From: Perkinsus marinus ATCC 50983
Lineage: Eukaryota > Perkinsozoa > Perkinsida > Perkinsidae
Assembly: GCF_000006405.1 (NCBI RefSeq)
Contig: NW_003212397.1
Span: 62,001-126,000, forward strand
DNA: 64,000 bases
Reading direction: 5' to 3'
The position numbers and the translations under genes are program-made. Numbering within the stretch: position 1 is the first letter of the stretch; each line of letters begins with the position of its first letter. This document shows positions 1 to 12,107 of this stretch, in pieces. The notes beneath the pieces are model-generated. The model had not been told where the DNA came from, searched no databases, and saw nothing but the letters and a program-made list of their open reading frames with translations.

Positions 1-691
1 ACATAGTAGAATGCCATATAGATTTTGGCCGAGGCTTGGTGTCAACGACTACGAACATGCGAAAGCCCTCCGGAACACCCCCTGAATTAGCCTCGATAGC
101 TAGCACGATTTTCGATGCATCATTGCTATCGGACAACAAGGTAAGACCTTTGTCGTTCCTCAAAGTCACATGCTTGTTCCCTGCGCACACAAAACGGAAA
201 CGCAGAGCTGCCGCATGGTTCGTTGGAGTCATCTCAGTAACGACATAGCCGTGTTGGGCGAGATTAGGCCCAGTGACTGATGACGCACGGAAGTAATACG
301 GCTTGTATTCGGCTTGATCCGGTCGGAAGAGGTTCATTCCGGGGGTCCGTATGAACGAGGTGAGCGGAACGTCCATCGTTGGCAGTATAACGAAATACCC
401 ATAATCGCCGATCCACCAAGACGGTTGATGGGTACAGAGAATGCCGTGGAACTGAGTTGACGCTGGGGAGAAGGCAAAACGGTCATCCCGTAGTGTCGTG
501 ACCACAGACCAATGATTGAACCCGAAAGGGCGGGCAATAAGAGGCATGTTACCGCCTGTTGAGATACTGTCATCATTGATCGTACCAGCTAGAACATTGA
601 CCAAGTCCGATGCGGACTGTGTAGCTGTGAACGAAGAGAGAGTAACCAACAATGTTACCAATAACAACTTCAAGCCGAGTAAGATACCCAT
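1..691 (-). CDS. GH92-family glycosidase, N-terminal part (cut by window edge)
   Basis: One frame stays open from an ATG at 691 down to base 1, giving about 230 residues. It begins with a signal peptide (MGILLGLKLLLVTLLVTLSS) and then the GH92 N-terminal signature: VNVLAGT, followed by STGGNMPLIARPFGFNHW, which matches the family pattern of a Gly-rich 'GT...G(N)xxPxxxxPFG' stretch. GH92 enzymes are secreted or lysosomal exo-alpha-mannosidases that use calcium; the catalytic acidic residues lie farther downstream, outside the window. The DNA shows the signal peptide and the substrate-side N domain; mannosidase activity is inferred from the family. No intron is seen in this part. The next gene on the same strand ends at 1519, leaving about 0.8 kb between them. 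Confidence 0.8.
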   Translation of the reverse strand, partial: MGILLGLKLLLVTLLVTLSSFTATQSASDLVNVLAGTINDDSISTGGNMPLIARPFGFNHWSVVTTLRDDRFAFSPASTQFHGILCTHQPSWWIGDYGYFVILPTMDVPLTSFIRTPGMNLFRPDQAEYKPYYFRASSVTGPNLAQHGYVVTEMTPTNHAAALRFRFVCAGNKHVTLRNDKGLTLLSDSNDASKIVLAIEANSGGVPEGFRMFVVVDTKPRPKSIWHSTM

Positions 692-1518
692 CCCACGAAG
701 TGAGACAGCCTTACTTGTTGATAGCAGTTAAAAAAAGCCGCACTGAGAAAATCAGACTCGAATAAGCGTCTGACTACCAACACCACCGAGGAACCAAACC
801 ACAGAAGAGATGAAATATAACAAATACTGCAGCGATGATAGTGGAAATGATTGCTTGTGAGGAAACGTAGCGCAACGAAGAGGTACTCGCTTCTCCAGCG
901 CACTCGTCGTTCAGCTATGTTCCGACTTACTCGATGAGAACCCTCCCGCTACCCATGCATCGAAACTTTTATACCCCTGAATGAGCATACAAAAATGATT
1001 ACAGAGGTTATCCTCCAACGTCGACACAGATTTCGAATCACTAATTTTCTGGAAGGATTTGCTCTAGTCTCCACGATTTTGGGAGCGTCACGGCGAGCTG
1101 GTCGGTTAGTGTTGTCTCGAAGAATCGCGGCTCGTGCTCCTTTCCGCGAACTTGTACCGCTCTCCGAGGGATTGCCGTTTTCACGAACTTCATCGCAGTA
1201 GGCCGTCAAACTAGCTCGATTTTGGGATAGTCAAAGGTTGGGCGAGGCACTGTTGGTTCTCAAAATGGAGTTATTGAAGCCTGGAGCAAATCCTTCAGAA
1301 ATTTGGCAGGGAATTACGACTGCTGAAAATCGTTGGCAAAATTGTAGAAGACCTATATTTCTTCCGAGACATCATCAGTCGAGAATAATAACACTCACAT
1401 AAAAGCACTCTTCTGGAGACATTCCAGTGGCCTGGAGGAATGCGTCAACGCAATCGGGATCAGCCCAGTCCACCAAGCTGATGAGCTTGCAATATTCAAT
1501 CTGAGACAGGAGCAAGAC
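692..1518. other. Intergenic stretch, no gene recognised
   Basis: Overlapping open frames of 60-86 codons occur on both strands around 950-1210, including one with a true ATG at 995 (plus, 68 codons, Arg-rich). Neither has a recognisable domain or splice pattern, so I do not call a gene. The 3' half (1210-1518) shows nothing. Confidence 0.4.
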
Positions 1519-3386
1519 TCAGGAGGAAGCATGGCAGGAGCGACCAGGCACCATGCTTCGGGAGGTTTGCTGCGGCATCTCCGCCGGGTTTAGCTCCGAC
1601 TCAACCGAGTGCAATAATTCGTCGTGGTGGTCAACACTGACGTCAGGGGTATGGGTAGCCAGGGTTCCTTCGTGCTCCACCACAACTGGAGGACCGCTAC
1701 CGTTGTACTTTCGAAACTCATCAACAGATGGAGCGTAATCAGTAAGGCTGCTGGAGAAATCCAGAATGAGTCCTGACGGAGATCAATAAGCACTCACAAG
1801 GTCGATGACGGTTGGAAATTGCGTAGTCGTGAAGGAACTAACCTTCTTCACGATGATTCTCCGCATGCAATGGAGAGGATAGCACCCAGTCTTCAATCGG
1901 ATTAGTTCGGACGATATTGTATGCCGAAGAAATGGCGCTCATCGAGTTCATCTTCAGTTTCCTCGGATAAAATCTGAGAATATTAGTATACAACAAGTCG
2001 GTCGAGAAAGGATACCTACCGAACTTGCTTTTTGAATAGTTTGTACGCCACCTTTTGGATCTGCCGATTTGGAGTGCGGAACATTTTTACCAACGATGTG
2101 AAGAAGCGGAATTGCACCAGGATCTTACGTACTCTAAAGTGGACATTTCACCACCCACTCCCATAGACCACAGCAGCAACTTACGTTTCGGGGGAATCCC
2201 TGCACACTACATAAATAACGCTGGTGGCCCTCCAGTAGGATTCAGCCACGGGCGAGGGCATTGCATTTTGCAACCTGAGCGGGCGTGGCAGATAACAGTC
2301 GGCTCACTGGAAGCTCACGTTTCCGTTGCAACAGCATCACCGTCAGCTTTGCGCGAAATCTCAGATGTTCTACTGTTCGTTCGGAGGCATGGTAGAACAG
2401 GCGGGACCTCATACGGCCTCACCGAGGTCTCATCCATACCCTGCAAGATCTTTAGAAGAACCAACGCCAAATTGTTCTCTGAGCAGACCAAGATGATGGA
2501 CCGACCACCACAAGAGGGGTACTAACTGCAGAAGCAGTCGGCAATAGTGCAGAAGCGCTGGAGGGAGAGGAGCCGACTTCCCTTCAAGAGACACACGGCC
2601 ATACCGGTCACAGCTGCCGTGATGATATCAGCGTGTCTGTATGGAGTGATAGGGAATTCGATGCGACATGTGATGAGCCCCACCGTTGCATTTCCAGCCT
2701 TTCCTCGGGTCTACGTCGTAGGCAGGCACTTGCAAGAACCGCACCATCAGCCAGCATCAGCTCTTCTAATGAGACATTCTGAGACCAACAAATGGCTATC
2801 CAGATGAGAGATGAATTCAGGAGAGGAGATGGGAGAAAGTCAACCCCTAAACTCTCACTTCTGGATGATCCTCTGAAGGTAAGGGACGACGTTGCTGTTC
2901 GCCATCCACTACCTACACCACCGACACATGCACAGGTTCGAGGACATGTCAGCCCACCTGTTGTTTATGCAACAGTGTACGCTCAACAGAGAGATCGATG
3001 GTGTTCGGGTATTCAGTCGGGTTCTGCAATGCCGACTAAGAATCATCATCGTTGGTGCCCAAGTAGAGTCGAACTCCTACAAGGCACAGCTGCTGCAAAG
3101 TCGAGAACAAGCTTTCGAGTTTGGGTAGCAAACTCTTGTAGAACCTAAACTTATATATCATTCATGGGAGAAGTAAGCACGGAGGAACCCACCTCTCTAT
3201 TAAATGAATTCTTGCTATGCTGATCTCAGCAGAGCGCTCTGGTGATTCCACATCGGGTTGGTCTACCCAGTTGAAGCGGCGAGAGTGATCATCGCCACAT
3301 ATCGCATCGAGCAGTTGTCCATGATCCTCAGCTGGAGTCCATCGAGTAACTCCTTCGACCATATGCTTGACATCCTCCGCATCCAT
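1519..3386 (-). CDS. Spliced gene of unknown function
   Basis: Exons chain in phase from an ATG at 3386 (MDAEDVKHMVEGVTRWTPAE) through several introns to a TGA at 1519. Visible pieces are: an N-terminal segment ending IARIHLIER; FYKSLLPKLESLFSTLQQLCL; NPTEYPNTIDLSVERTLLHK; VVDGEQQRRPLPSEDHPE; NVSLEELMLADGAVLASACL; and C-terminal exons FYPRKLKMNSMSAISSAYNI and GLILDFSSSLTDYAPSVDEF. Introns are 45-65 nt, for example one with GTAGGT at about 2017 and TACTAATATTCTCAG at about 1975. The exons between about 2050 and 2560 are the least certain, because the plus strand is also open there. I recognise no domain. It lies downstream of, and in the same direction as, the next gene (100 bp gap). Confidence 0.55.
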
Positions 3387-3486
3387 CTTCAGCCCTCCTC
3401 CACCATGCGGGTTATTATTACTTTCACCATTCAGCGATAGGGAATGGACAAAGTCCTGCAAGATATTTCACGGGGCAGAACTGACT

Positions 3487-6400
3487 TTATGAAGCTGTTA
3501 CTTCTAGCGAGACGACATCTTCCGGCGAGGGCTCATCCTCTTCATCGACTTCCTCTTCCTCCTCGTCCTCTATCTCTTCGTCCGCTGCCTGTCGTAGCAA
3601 CCGGAATCCCGCATCCATCACCTCCGGATCCAGCGAGGCATTCGAGGACGCCTCAGAACTGGAGGTAACCACTGAAGACCTACGAAGTAACCGTCGAGCA
3701 GATCCGCTCTGGAAGCCTCCAAACCGGTCGTCATAGTCCTCCTCTTCGTTGGCCTCCTCCGGAACCTTATTCTCCTCATTCTCATTCGCTTGACAGCCCT
3801 TCCGATGCCTCCTCCCACGGCGGGTCGGTGGGGCTGTTGGTACTCTCAAACCTTTTCGCCAAAGGCTTCTAGTGCGCATTTGCCTTTGCTCAACCTGGCC
3901 CCAAGAATACGAAACATACAAAGAGCACTGGTAGTAGTAGTACTAAGCGGTTCTCCCAGTTGGGTAGCAGATGCTTCACGAGCTGCTGGATAGAGAAACG
4001 GCTATGCTCTCCTCCTCTCTGCACGCGAGTAAGACCAATACGGTATTTTATCAGCCCTCGTGCTTTCAGCGAGAGGAACCTGGAGAGAGGCAATTTCGCT
4101 TCTCCAGAAAAGTAATAACATCCTACCTAGTGTAGATGTCTGCTAGTGCGGTCGAGTTCCTTCTGAGGAACTCCACTTCGGCGGCATGGAAAGCGTAGGA
4201 ACGGAGGAATCGATCCTATAATAGATGTAGGAGTCAGTGAGGTTCATGTTCTGAACCAACTGTGCCGCTAACTTTCTGATAGTGGGCTAATAGTTTGAGA
4301 CTATAAGCATCGAGTAGATTGATGGTGGAAACATAAGCAAGGCTTATTCATTTCTGGTTCCTCTGCATCGACCCAATGCTCTGATTGAGCCTCCGAGCGC
4401 CTCTTTTATTACGGACCGAGCGAAGCAAGCGGAACTATATATTGCATTTCTGTTCATCTCGTGTATCTGTATGTGCGTGCCTGCTAGCGTGAGTGCTTGC
4501 GTGAGCGCCTGCGTGCGTACGAATCATTCCTCCACAACCAGAGGCGTGTATACATGAAGAACATTTTTTTCAAAAAAATATTCTGGTATTTGAATCGGAG
4601 GCAGGGTGTCCCAAGAATGGGGGCAATCAACCATTATTCCTTTCCCCGGGGAATTCCTGAGAATATACGTTAGTATAGATGAGCAAAATTACGTTACGGA
4701 TCGTTACGGCTCACTTTCACGGTTGCGATTCAAGTTCCGTACCGTAAGATTACGGCGCCGTAACGGGTCTTACGGAGATGCAGTGGACAAAACGAGGATT
4801 GATAATGCAAGTCGCCTAAATCTATTTCATGTGAATGCGCATGCGTAGACGAGGCCGGCTTAGCAGTTCCGAACAAGCCTAGGAGTAAGACGGACGGAAT
4901 TTGCAAAGGAGACGAGTGGTAAATGCAAATCAAATGCTACTCTCTCAGCGGTCCGTTTGGATCCGAGCCACAAGAAATGAGTTTAACAACTATTCGAGCT
5001 ATCGTGGAGTGCATTACAGCAAATGTTTCCGCCACAATTCCAAAGAAGCAGTTCAGCACCAACCGGAAAGTCGTAAGGCCTTTCCGTAACCATAAACTGC
5101 TCACGTTATGCACGCCGTAACATAAACCGTAAGAAAACGTTAGGCTGCCCATCTATATACGCTAGGAAGAGGATGGACGTGAGGTTATGGGCAAAGCTTG
5201 ATAGTCAGTATGGACTGTACCGGAAACGGTAATCCTGAAGTGATTTATAGCAACTGGGAATGCGTCGCGTTTAGGGGCCATGATCGTGAGTGAGATGATT
5301 CTACTATGGATAAATCGAAATCTCGGTCAATAGAGCTAAAAATGAGTACAAGTCGGCGTCAGCGTGACAGAAGGAGACTTCTCCCTTCGGCGTTCCACCC
5401 GTGGCACGGAGACTAGGTACTCCTCGGAGTGCGGTCCTGGGTACTGCGGGTTGAATAACCGTTATTCTTCCTGTGAAGACAGATGATTCCTCTTTCCTGG
5501 GAGTTTCATCGTGGGAGAAATAGCTTTCAGAATGAAGTCCGCTAAACACGTGGCGAGCACCGCCACGTGCAATCTGGAACCTCGATGCAGCATCTCCATT
5601 ATCCAGCAGTGTCGATAGGTAATATGGACGAAATATCATTACGTTAATCCCCAATATGGAAAGCCCTTCACCTCAGCTTACCTGGTAATCGTTAACGATG
5701 GTAAGAGCTTCCTTAATGGGTGTAGGTCGCCTGCAGCCCTCCTTGCTGAGGATAAAGTTCTCGTGGAGGCAGAGGACGACGAATGCCTAAACGATTCCTT
5801 CGAAGCGGTTAGTAGCCGAGCCGCCCACTTGGAAGTCTTTCAACTTGGGCTCAGAAGCTGGGAACTCCCCCAACAGCACACTGCACTCAGTCTGAGATAT
5901 CGATGGAGGCCCTCGGGCAGACTTCCGACATCGACGAAGATCTACGCCGGCAAGCGGTGCTCACTACAGCGGATGGCTAGCGTACCCTTCTCGGGAGTAT
6001 TAGGAGTCATGAGATACAGCCAACGGTCAGGCGCCTCGAGAGTGGTCCTCCATAGGAGCAGATCACAAAGGAGAAGCTGGGATGGAGAAATAAGATCGAC
6101 CGAGGGAGGACTCTGAACGTCTACTTTTCGAATAGGAAATTCCCTGAGGTCCAATGCAAACCGTGTTGCGAAGATAAGAGAATCCAGCAAGGACCGCTCC
6201 TCGTCATCCACCCCTTCATAAGAAGGCTACATACGAGAGAGTATTGGTAAAAATAGTCGCCTGTTGTTGAATATCTCCTACCGTCACAGCAGAGATGCTG
6301 GGCCCTGCACGAGCTGATCCCACAAGACACTCTTCCAAGAAATCCAATCGATGCAAGTTGAAAAGAAGACAGACGTATATAACGTTGAAACAACAACGGA

Positions 6401-7369
6401 GCTCGCGAGCCAGGAGTAACTCGCAACTGAGAGAATAACATGAGCCTATTCATCAGTCAGTCGAACCACTCACGGGCGCGGTACCTCCGATAGATACCCG
6501 TGGTCTCGCTTTCGTGTGAGCATATAGGAAGAATCTACAGCGCAGACGTTTAGTGACGAGTTTTGGACAGAAGTGACCGACCTAGAAACTTGTCGAGAAG
6601 CAGAACCATACACCGCAGCACACCCTCATGGTAAAACATCTCACTCGCGCTTCTCATCAGTGGGATGAAAGTATCACAAGGAGAGTCTTCAGCGAGGGAG
6701 CAACCGAATCCGATATACCTGGACAGAGCTTGCGAGACCATCAGTAGTGAGTATATCGATTTCTCACTGCAATGCCATTAAAGTGTCAACCCTCAGCCAC
6801 TGTCCCCTCTCCACTACTGGATCGTCCATACCGTGCACAGACTCAACAAGAAGGGATAGACATCTCGCTACAACATCTGCTATGTCATCAGATCCCAACG
6901 ACTCGCAAATTCGAGCGAAGCTTTGGCGCCCTAGGAACAAATCCTGAACAGTTAGACGGCATTCAAATTGGAGGTCCGTCAACTTTTCTTACCTGTATTT
7001 CGCTATGCCAGAGGTACTCGTCGATCAGATGGAGGGCCTCGAGATCCGGTATAGCACCATCAAGTTCGTCGGAGGATGTGCTCTCTGGCTTGGGCGAAGA
7101 CGCATGTGAGTACTTCTCACCTGGATACTGTCGAATCGACGTTGAGACGGAACAGAGCTCTCCTACTTCCCTCCCGGTTTTGTGGTGTTGTACGTGCCGG
7201 CGAGGCTGATGCCATTGAAATGAATTGATAAACTCCTATCACTCCAGCTGATCTCTATACAACCAAGGAGCAAATCCAGTCGAAGATTGATATCCTTCCA
7301 AAATACATGTCTCTGTGTATGTGAACTCACACCACGGCTCGCATCTATCTCGCTACTCACGCTGGCCAT
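3487..7369 (-). CDS. Large mostly helical protein of unknown function, acidic C-terminus
   Basis: At least ten exons join in phase on the minus strand. The ATG at 7369 (MASVSSEIDASRG) is the likeliest start. Clear exons carry PDLEALHLIDEYLWHSEIQ, DLFLGRQSFARICESLGSDD (preceded by a TCTAACTGTTCAG acceptor), YIGFGCSLAEDSPCDTFIPL, CELLLARELRCCFNVIYVCL, then after 5.8 kb AFVVLCLHENFILSKEGCRR, ending NDYQ with donor GTAAGC at 5683. The next in-phase exon, DRFLRSYAFHAAEVEFLRRN, begins only at about 4215, so an intron of about 1.47 kb lies between. The protein ends in a basic then very acidic tail (DEEIEDEEEEEVDEEDEPSP) with TAA at 3487. The helical, Leu-rich make-up recalls scaffold or trafficking proteins, but I recognise no family. 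Near 6215 the frame jumps; see findings. Confidence 0.6.
4480..4560 (-). repeat. Partial copy of the SINE-like repeat
   Basis: The stretch around GCGTGCGTACGA, then a CTCCACNAC block, matches the plus-strand text at about 58595-58670 with roughly two thirds identity by eye. Both copies sit in introns of minus-strand genes and have the same orientation. Confidence 0.4.
5243..5380. repeat. Dispersed repeat, copy 1 (pairs with 7645-7770)
   Basis: It shares TGGGAATGC.TCGCGTTT, CCATGATCG.GAGTGAGATG and a later GCGTGAC block, in the same order and strand, with 7645-7770. Spacing differs slightly and identity is about 70-75% by eye, so this is an old dispersed repeat. Confidence 0.55.
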
Positions 7370-7644
7370 ACGGCCGTCTCATTCAATCTAACGGGACGCA
7401 TTTAATAATACCCAACGTGGCCCACAGCCTCCATCACCTTCCCTAATCTCACCGAGGTGATCACCGATCCGGTAACCTTGTGGTGACAAGTTCTGAGTCT
7501 ATGCAAAATTATTGTGATCCGATGCCGATGTCTTCGCATCGTTGACCACCGGCTCTATTCGACTCGAATGGTTCAAGAAGAGAGCCTAGGAGCCATCAAG
7601 GCTTCTTTACGCAACCCGTTGACTTCATATCTCTCTTTTCCGAG

Positions 7645-7770
7645 TGACGATTGGGAATGCATCGCGTTTTGTTCCCCATGATCGAGAGTGAGATGATTTC
7701 ACTATAATCTTACCTGAGACTCGATCAAAAATGCTGAAAACGAGCAGAAAACGGCAGCAGCGTGACTAGG
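7645..7770. repeat. Dispersed repeat, copy 2 (pairs with 5243-5380)
   Basis: Second copy of the repeat found inside the large intron of the neighbouring gene. It lies in the 590-bp space between two minus-strand genes (7370-7956), where I see no coding sequence. Confidence 0.55.
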
Positions 7771-7956
7771 TAGATTTGACACACTGCGCTATGAGCTTAT
7801 TATCTAATGCGACCTAGAGGGGCTCCATGGCAGGTCCTTGATATCCCTCTAGACATCTCATTGTACCTCCTACTGTCCTCGAAAGGTATATCTCTGATTG
7901 AACAACTGCCAACTACCCGACAGCAACTTCCCCCCTCCTGAGCGCATTACCTTCTC

Positions 7957-9166
7957 TCACAGCGTATAGCCACCAACATAAGAATCCCCAAGTGCAGTGA
8001 TCACTGATAGCTGCATCTCAATCAAGATAACATCGTCACGTAGTGCGATATACCCATATGCATCTCGACCACTCATCCTGTTGAAGATTGTCTTGAAGAC
8101 GACATAACAACCATTCAAGAGGGAAAAACTACCGCCTATCTCCAATCCTCGTATGACAACAAGACACTTTGACAGTGAAACACAGGCTGGTGAATAGCTT
8201 CCAATAGAGGCCTAGTAATATAACAACAAGTCAAGTAACGATCAGTTTCGAGAGTGTTTCTTCACTTCCTTCACGAGGCAGCTCAATCGGAAGTACTTTT
8301 GAGGTTGTACCTATATCGGAGCATTGGTCCACAGCGAAGAGTCTTCAGACTTCACCAGGTCCTGTCAGCATCCTTCTTCCTCAGCGTTACGGATACCCGC
8401 TTCCCCTTAGACACTCGGTGTTTGCACTGCTCGGGTATTATCTCAGCATTCAGGGTCGGAATCGACAATATCACACGCCACCCATCCACAGAGTCCGCCC
8501 ATCTGACCACTGAATGTAATACTCTTCCGATTACCATAACCATCTCGCTACAGGTCAAATCCAGTTGTTGTGAACTTGCTATGAGCCTCTACAGAATCGT
8601 CCTCGAGAGCAGCTAGCAGTTGTGAATCCTCTGTAGAAACACGAGGAAGTGTCCGAAGCAGAATCATACCATAGATTCTCACCAGTATAAACTTTGACCT
8701 TTCCCTCATCGTCAAACCAACTGTACTGCTTCACCGTTCTCTATACAATAGCAATTCCAATTGGTCGATGCTCTCACGAACTGCTACCTTCTTAACAACA
8801 TTCCTGGGTTCGGGAGAAAGAGATCGTCCAATGAGCTCAGGCTGGCCACCAGTGATCAGGCCCGGACCAGTTACCTATCAACGCATCATCACTGACAACC
8901 AACAATCTAATCCACTCACAACTTTAGCATCGGGAGGAACATAGAAGTCTCTAGAGTGCGCATAGTAGTATCTTGACGAGTGATCACCAGACTAGCGAAC
9001 ACGAGTCGGCTTACGATTTATCTCCTTTTTCAGTCAAGGACTTCCTAAGCTTGCTATCAGACCGTCTTACCGTATCGGTTTCCTCGCCACTTGTACTACT
9101 GCTCCCCACCGGAACAGCCTTATACGGAGGGGCCTCACCCTCACTTCGTGTAGATGACGATGACAT
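7957..9166 (-). CDS. CS-domain-like (CacyBP/p23-fold) protein
   Basis: Exons chain in phase: a Ser-rich N-terminus from an ATG at 9166 (MSSSSTRSEGEAPPYKAVPV), then RDFYVPPDAKV, then VTGPGLITGGQPELIGRSLS, then after a 47-nt intron KQYSWFDDEGKVKVYT, then VRWADSVDGWRVILSIPTLN and SKGKRVSVTLRKKDADRTW, and a last exon with MSGRDAYGYIALRDDVILIE. The aromatic 'YSW' start and the closing 'VTLRKKDADRTW' resemble a CS domain as in calcyclin-binding protein (compare its LCRKKVENTRW). CS domains bind chaperones or ubiquitin-ligase parts; any such role here is inference. The first coding exon may lie farther upstream (open to about 9330, hydrophobic). Confidence 0.5.
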
Positions 9167-9903
9167 TACTCCACTACTGCCTTTTTGATAATAGCCCAGG
9201 AATGCAGACCAGAATCCACTTGCACGACAGAACAGTGACGATGTGAGCGTGGACAGAGTGGAGCCCACGATGAACAGCGAAATAAGATAATCGAAACTGA
9301 GCTGTGATTGTCAAGACTCCCGAAGTTGTCATCAAACACGGAAAAAGAAATAACACTACAGAAACTCGTTTGTTAGACTTATGTTTTAAATACGATTCCT
9401 TTCCACAGTACTCGAGTACCGTGTGGAATCAGTGGATCGCCGCTCTATAGGAGCCCATTCACTGTCGAAAGAATACACAACGAAACGAGGATGATAACAC
9501 TGCTACCACTGATACTTCAAACGAGGATATCCGTCGTCTCCCAACCATACAACAACTACTACTACTACGCGCAAAAATCAAAAACAATGAGCTCTGTTTC
9601 TGTCGGTAGCCCACAAACCAATATCAAGATCATCGTAATATGGCAATAGGAGTGAAGACTTCCCGCAAAGTAGCCTGTTATCACCAAAACAGAGTGATCA
9701 AAGGCAAATCGCAATTCCGATGATATGGAATAGGAAATAGAACTATAAGGTCAGTCGAGTACAGACACATAGAGGTTAAAGGTCGAGAATAGATGTCGAG
9801 ATACTTGCATTTAGAGACGAACCTTATTGGTAGCGCTTACTGTTAAGGAGTATTGCCGTTAGTAACTGACCAGGTAGCCATCCATGTCCGCAGAAATATC
9901 ACT
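9167..9903. other. Intergenic stretch, no gene seen
   Basis: Between the 5' end of the CS-like gene and the 3' end of the third RRM gene. I see no convincing frame, RNA gene or repeat. Confidence 0.4.
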
Positions 9904-12107
9904 TCACCTACCATTCGAATTCAGGTCATTTCCAGTCGTACCCGGCATAGGAACAACCGTCCCGGAAAATCCTAAAGACAAACCACAAGTTACTGTAAAC
10001 ACCACCACAATGGGCTCCTCACCAGTAGTGTGCGGAGTGTACATCTGTGGTGGCGCAGGATTCTGTTGTTGTTGGTGAGCATAAGTAGCAGGAGGTGCCA
10101 TTGACCTCGACTTTTGCTGCTGGTGTTGTAGTAGATGGTGATAGCCATGAGCTGGAGACATCACTCCAGCAGGCGGAACATATCTATCAATAACTCCTCA
10201 ACTGACGAGCAAAGCACCACCAAGGTTTACCCGCTATTCTGCTGTTGGGCAACCGGACTGTTGTTGGTATAAGCATTGCTGCTAGTCGTGCCATTTCCAT
10301 TGCCTGGGTTGAGCCCACTACTAGACCCATACCTACAACATCCACGCCGATAACAAACACCCTTCCTACTACTTCCTCTAGTACCCAATAAGAGGCGACT
10401 GATGGTGATGGCGAGGATGGCCACCAGTAAGACTAGAAGTCTGCTGTACACCGTAACCATTACCATACTGCTGCGGTGGCTGCGGACTCGCCACATAATG
10501 CTGTGGTGGTGGAGGCGCCATACCCCACCCTCCTGAGCCCAAATGCAACATGATCGGCCCGAAAGACCACGACCGAGACCCACCTCGGCCAGCCATGTGA
10601 TATCGCGCAACACCCCCTTGCATAAACTTACTAGGGCCAGTTCCCTCTCGAGTGGAAGGTTTTACTTCCACCTAACCAAAATTGACCAACGAGCAGTCCA
10701 GAAGATCGACTCACCCATTTGCCATCAATGGTGTTCCCCTGCCCATCAACCCCACCCTGGATAGCAGCCTGGGCTTCAGCGGGCGTCTGGAAAGTCACAT
10801 ATCCAAAACCACGAGAGCGACCACTGGTGCGATCAATTCTGAGAACAATAGTACACAGCGAAGCGATTCAGCGCATATCTTGATACTTCACGATGCAATC
10901 AGTGACGACTCCATACCTCACAAAGTGCTGTCGTAGCCTCTCTGAAAATCAACAAATTCCAATGGAGCAGCTCCACACTTCTTTCACCTCGATCCACAGT
11001 TGCAGGTAGGCCGCCACAGAAGACCTTACAAGGATTATCCTGTGGCATGACCCCATTACTATTAGTCCCAGTAGGGTCCAAGCCTCCCATAGGCGCTTGC
11101 CCACCAACCATCATATGCTGCATAACGCCCATTGCCGAATTACCACCCAGGGTCATCGGCTGCCTCAAAGCCGCCTGAGCTCTGATTTCCTCTTGGGAAA
11201 CGGCTCGTTTAACATCGACAGTTTTATCCAGTAACACATGGGAGTTCGGATACGATAAACACGACTAGAGACACTAGGGATGTCGCTTCGGAGATTCTAC
11301 CACGCCACTTACTTCCAAGTCTTTGACATTGACAAACGTGATAAAACCAAAACCACGACTGCGGCCTGTGAGTTTATCCATCATCACCACAGCCTCCTCC
11401 AGCTGACCAAACTGGCTAAAATACTTCCACAAAGTCTGCCGGTCCACCAAACTCGGTAAACCACCGATAAAAAGCTACGACGAAAAACACAACTCACCAA
11501 CAGACAACAACAAGGCACTTACTTTTCGCTCCGTCACGTTAGGATTGAGCGTGTTGCTACTGTTGTTTATAATCGGCTGACCAATATTATCACCCACGGT
11601 GTAGTCTCTGATGCCCATCATGAAATTCTGCATCCCTTGAGCTTGTTGAGCCAATACTCCCAAGTCTTGTTGCTGTAAATGCTTCCCACTACCGCCTCCA
11701 CTGCTAACTACAACAAGACCATCCTCCTCAACCGAGGCAACCGTACCTTACGAGAAGCCGCCACTGCTGCTGCCTGGTGCATGGCCATAGCCTGCTGCTG
11801 CTGCTGCTGTTGTCTCAACCCACCAATAGACGCGCCGAACTCAGGTATACTGCTTATGCTAGGCGCCACTGTAGGTGGAGCCATCATATTGCTATTCGCC
11901 CCAGCAGCCAACGGGGTCGCCCTCGAGCTAGTCGAGGACATGTCCGGCGTGTTAGCAGCAGTACTTGACCCAGTGGCAGAATAGTAGCCTTGGACACCTT
12001 TGCTCTGCACGTGGCACTCTGCTGGGGTGGGGGGATTATAGCTGAGAATGATGATAGCGACCAAGCGACATACAAAGTACTACTTACTCGTTTTTAGGAG
12101 TTGCCAT
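9904..12107 (-). CDS. Two-RRM hnRNP-like protein with Gln/Pro-rich tail (paralogue III)
   Basis: The start is ATG 12107 (MATPKN, followed at once by a GTAAGT donor). A Gln-rich segment (seven CAG codons near 11800) leads to RRM1: LFIGGLPSLVD (RNP2), then KLTGRSRGFGFITF (RNP1), then HVLLDKTVDVKRA. RRM2 follows: CKVFCGGLPATVDR, TSGRSRGFGYVTF, VEVKPSTREG. Each RRM is split by introns at the same places as in the two neighbouring paralogues. The tail is rich in Gly, Pro, Gln, Tyr and His, and continues past an apparent TAG at 10378 through a GTACTAG donor into two further exons ending at 9904. The layout matches DAZAP1/Musashi/hnRNP A-type RNA-binding proteins that shuttle or control mRNA stability and translation; the actual target is unknown. 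Confidence 0.85.

Larger units (their letters stand above)
4216..5683 (-). other. Oversized intron filled with repeats
   Basis: This is the inferred intron between exons ending NDYQ (donor GTAAGC, 5683) and starting DRFLRS (4215). Other introns here are 40-65 nt, so it is about 25 times longer. It holds a stretch similar to the SINE-like repeat of 58.6 kb (4480-4560), several CGTAAC/CCGTAA-rich short repeats (4690-5130), and a segment shared with 7645-7770. No open frame in it looks like a conserved gene. Confidence 0.5.

Noticed and set aside
995-1201. 68-codon ATG frame, Arg-rich (possible mitochondrial leader)
   Set aside because: The opposite strand is equally open; no splice sites, no homology recognised.
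2055-3148. Plus-strand gene (frames with a TACTAACTGCAG acceptor-like site)
   Set aside because: Minus-strand exons join in phase across the same region with more and better splice sites; the plus gene would need several unsupported joins.
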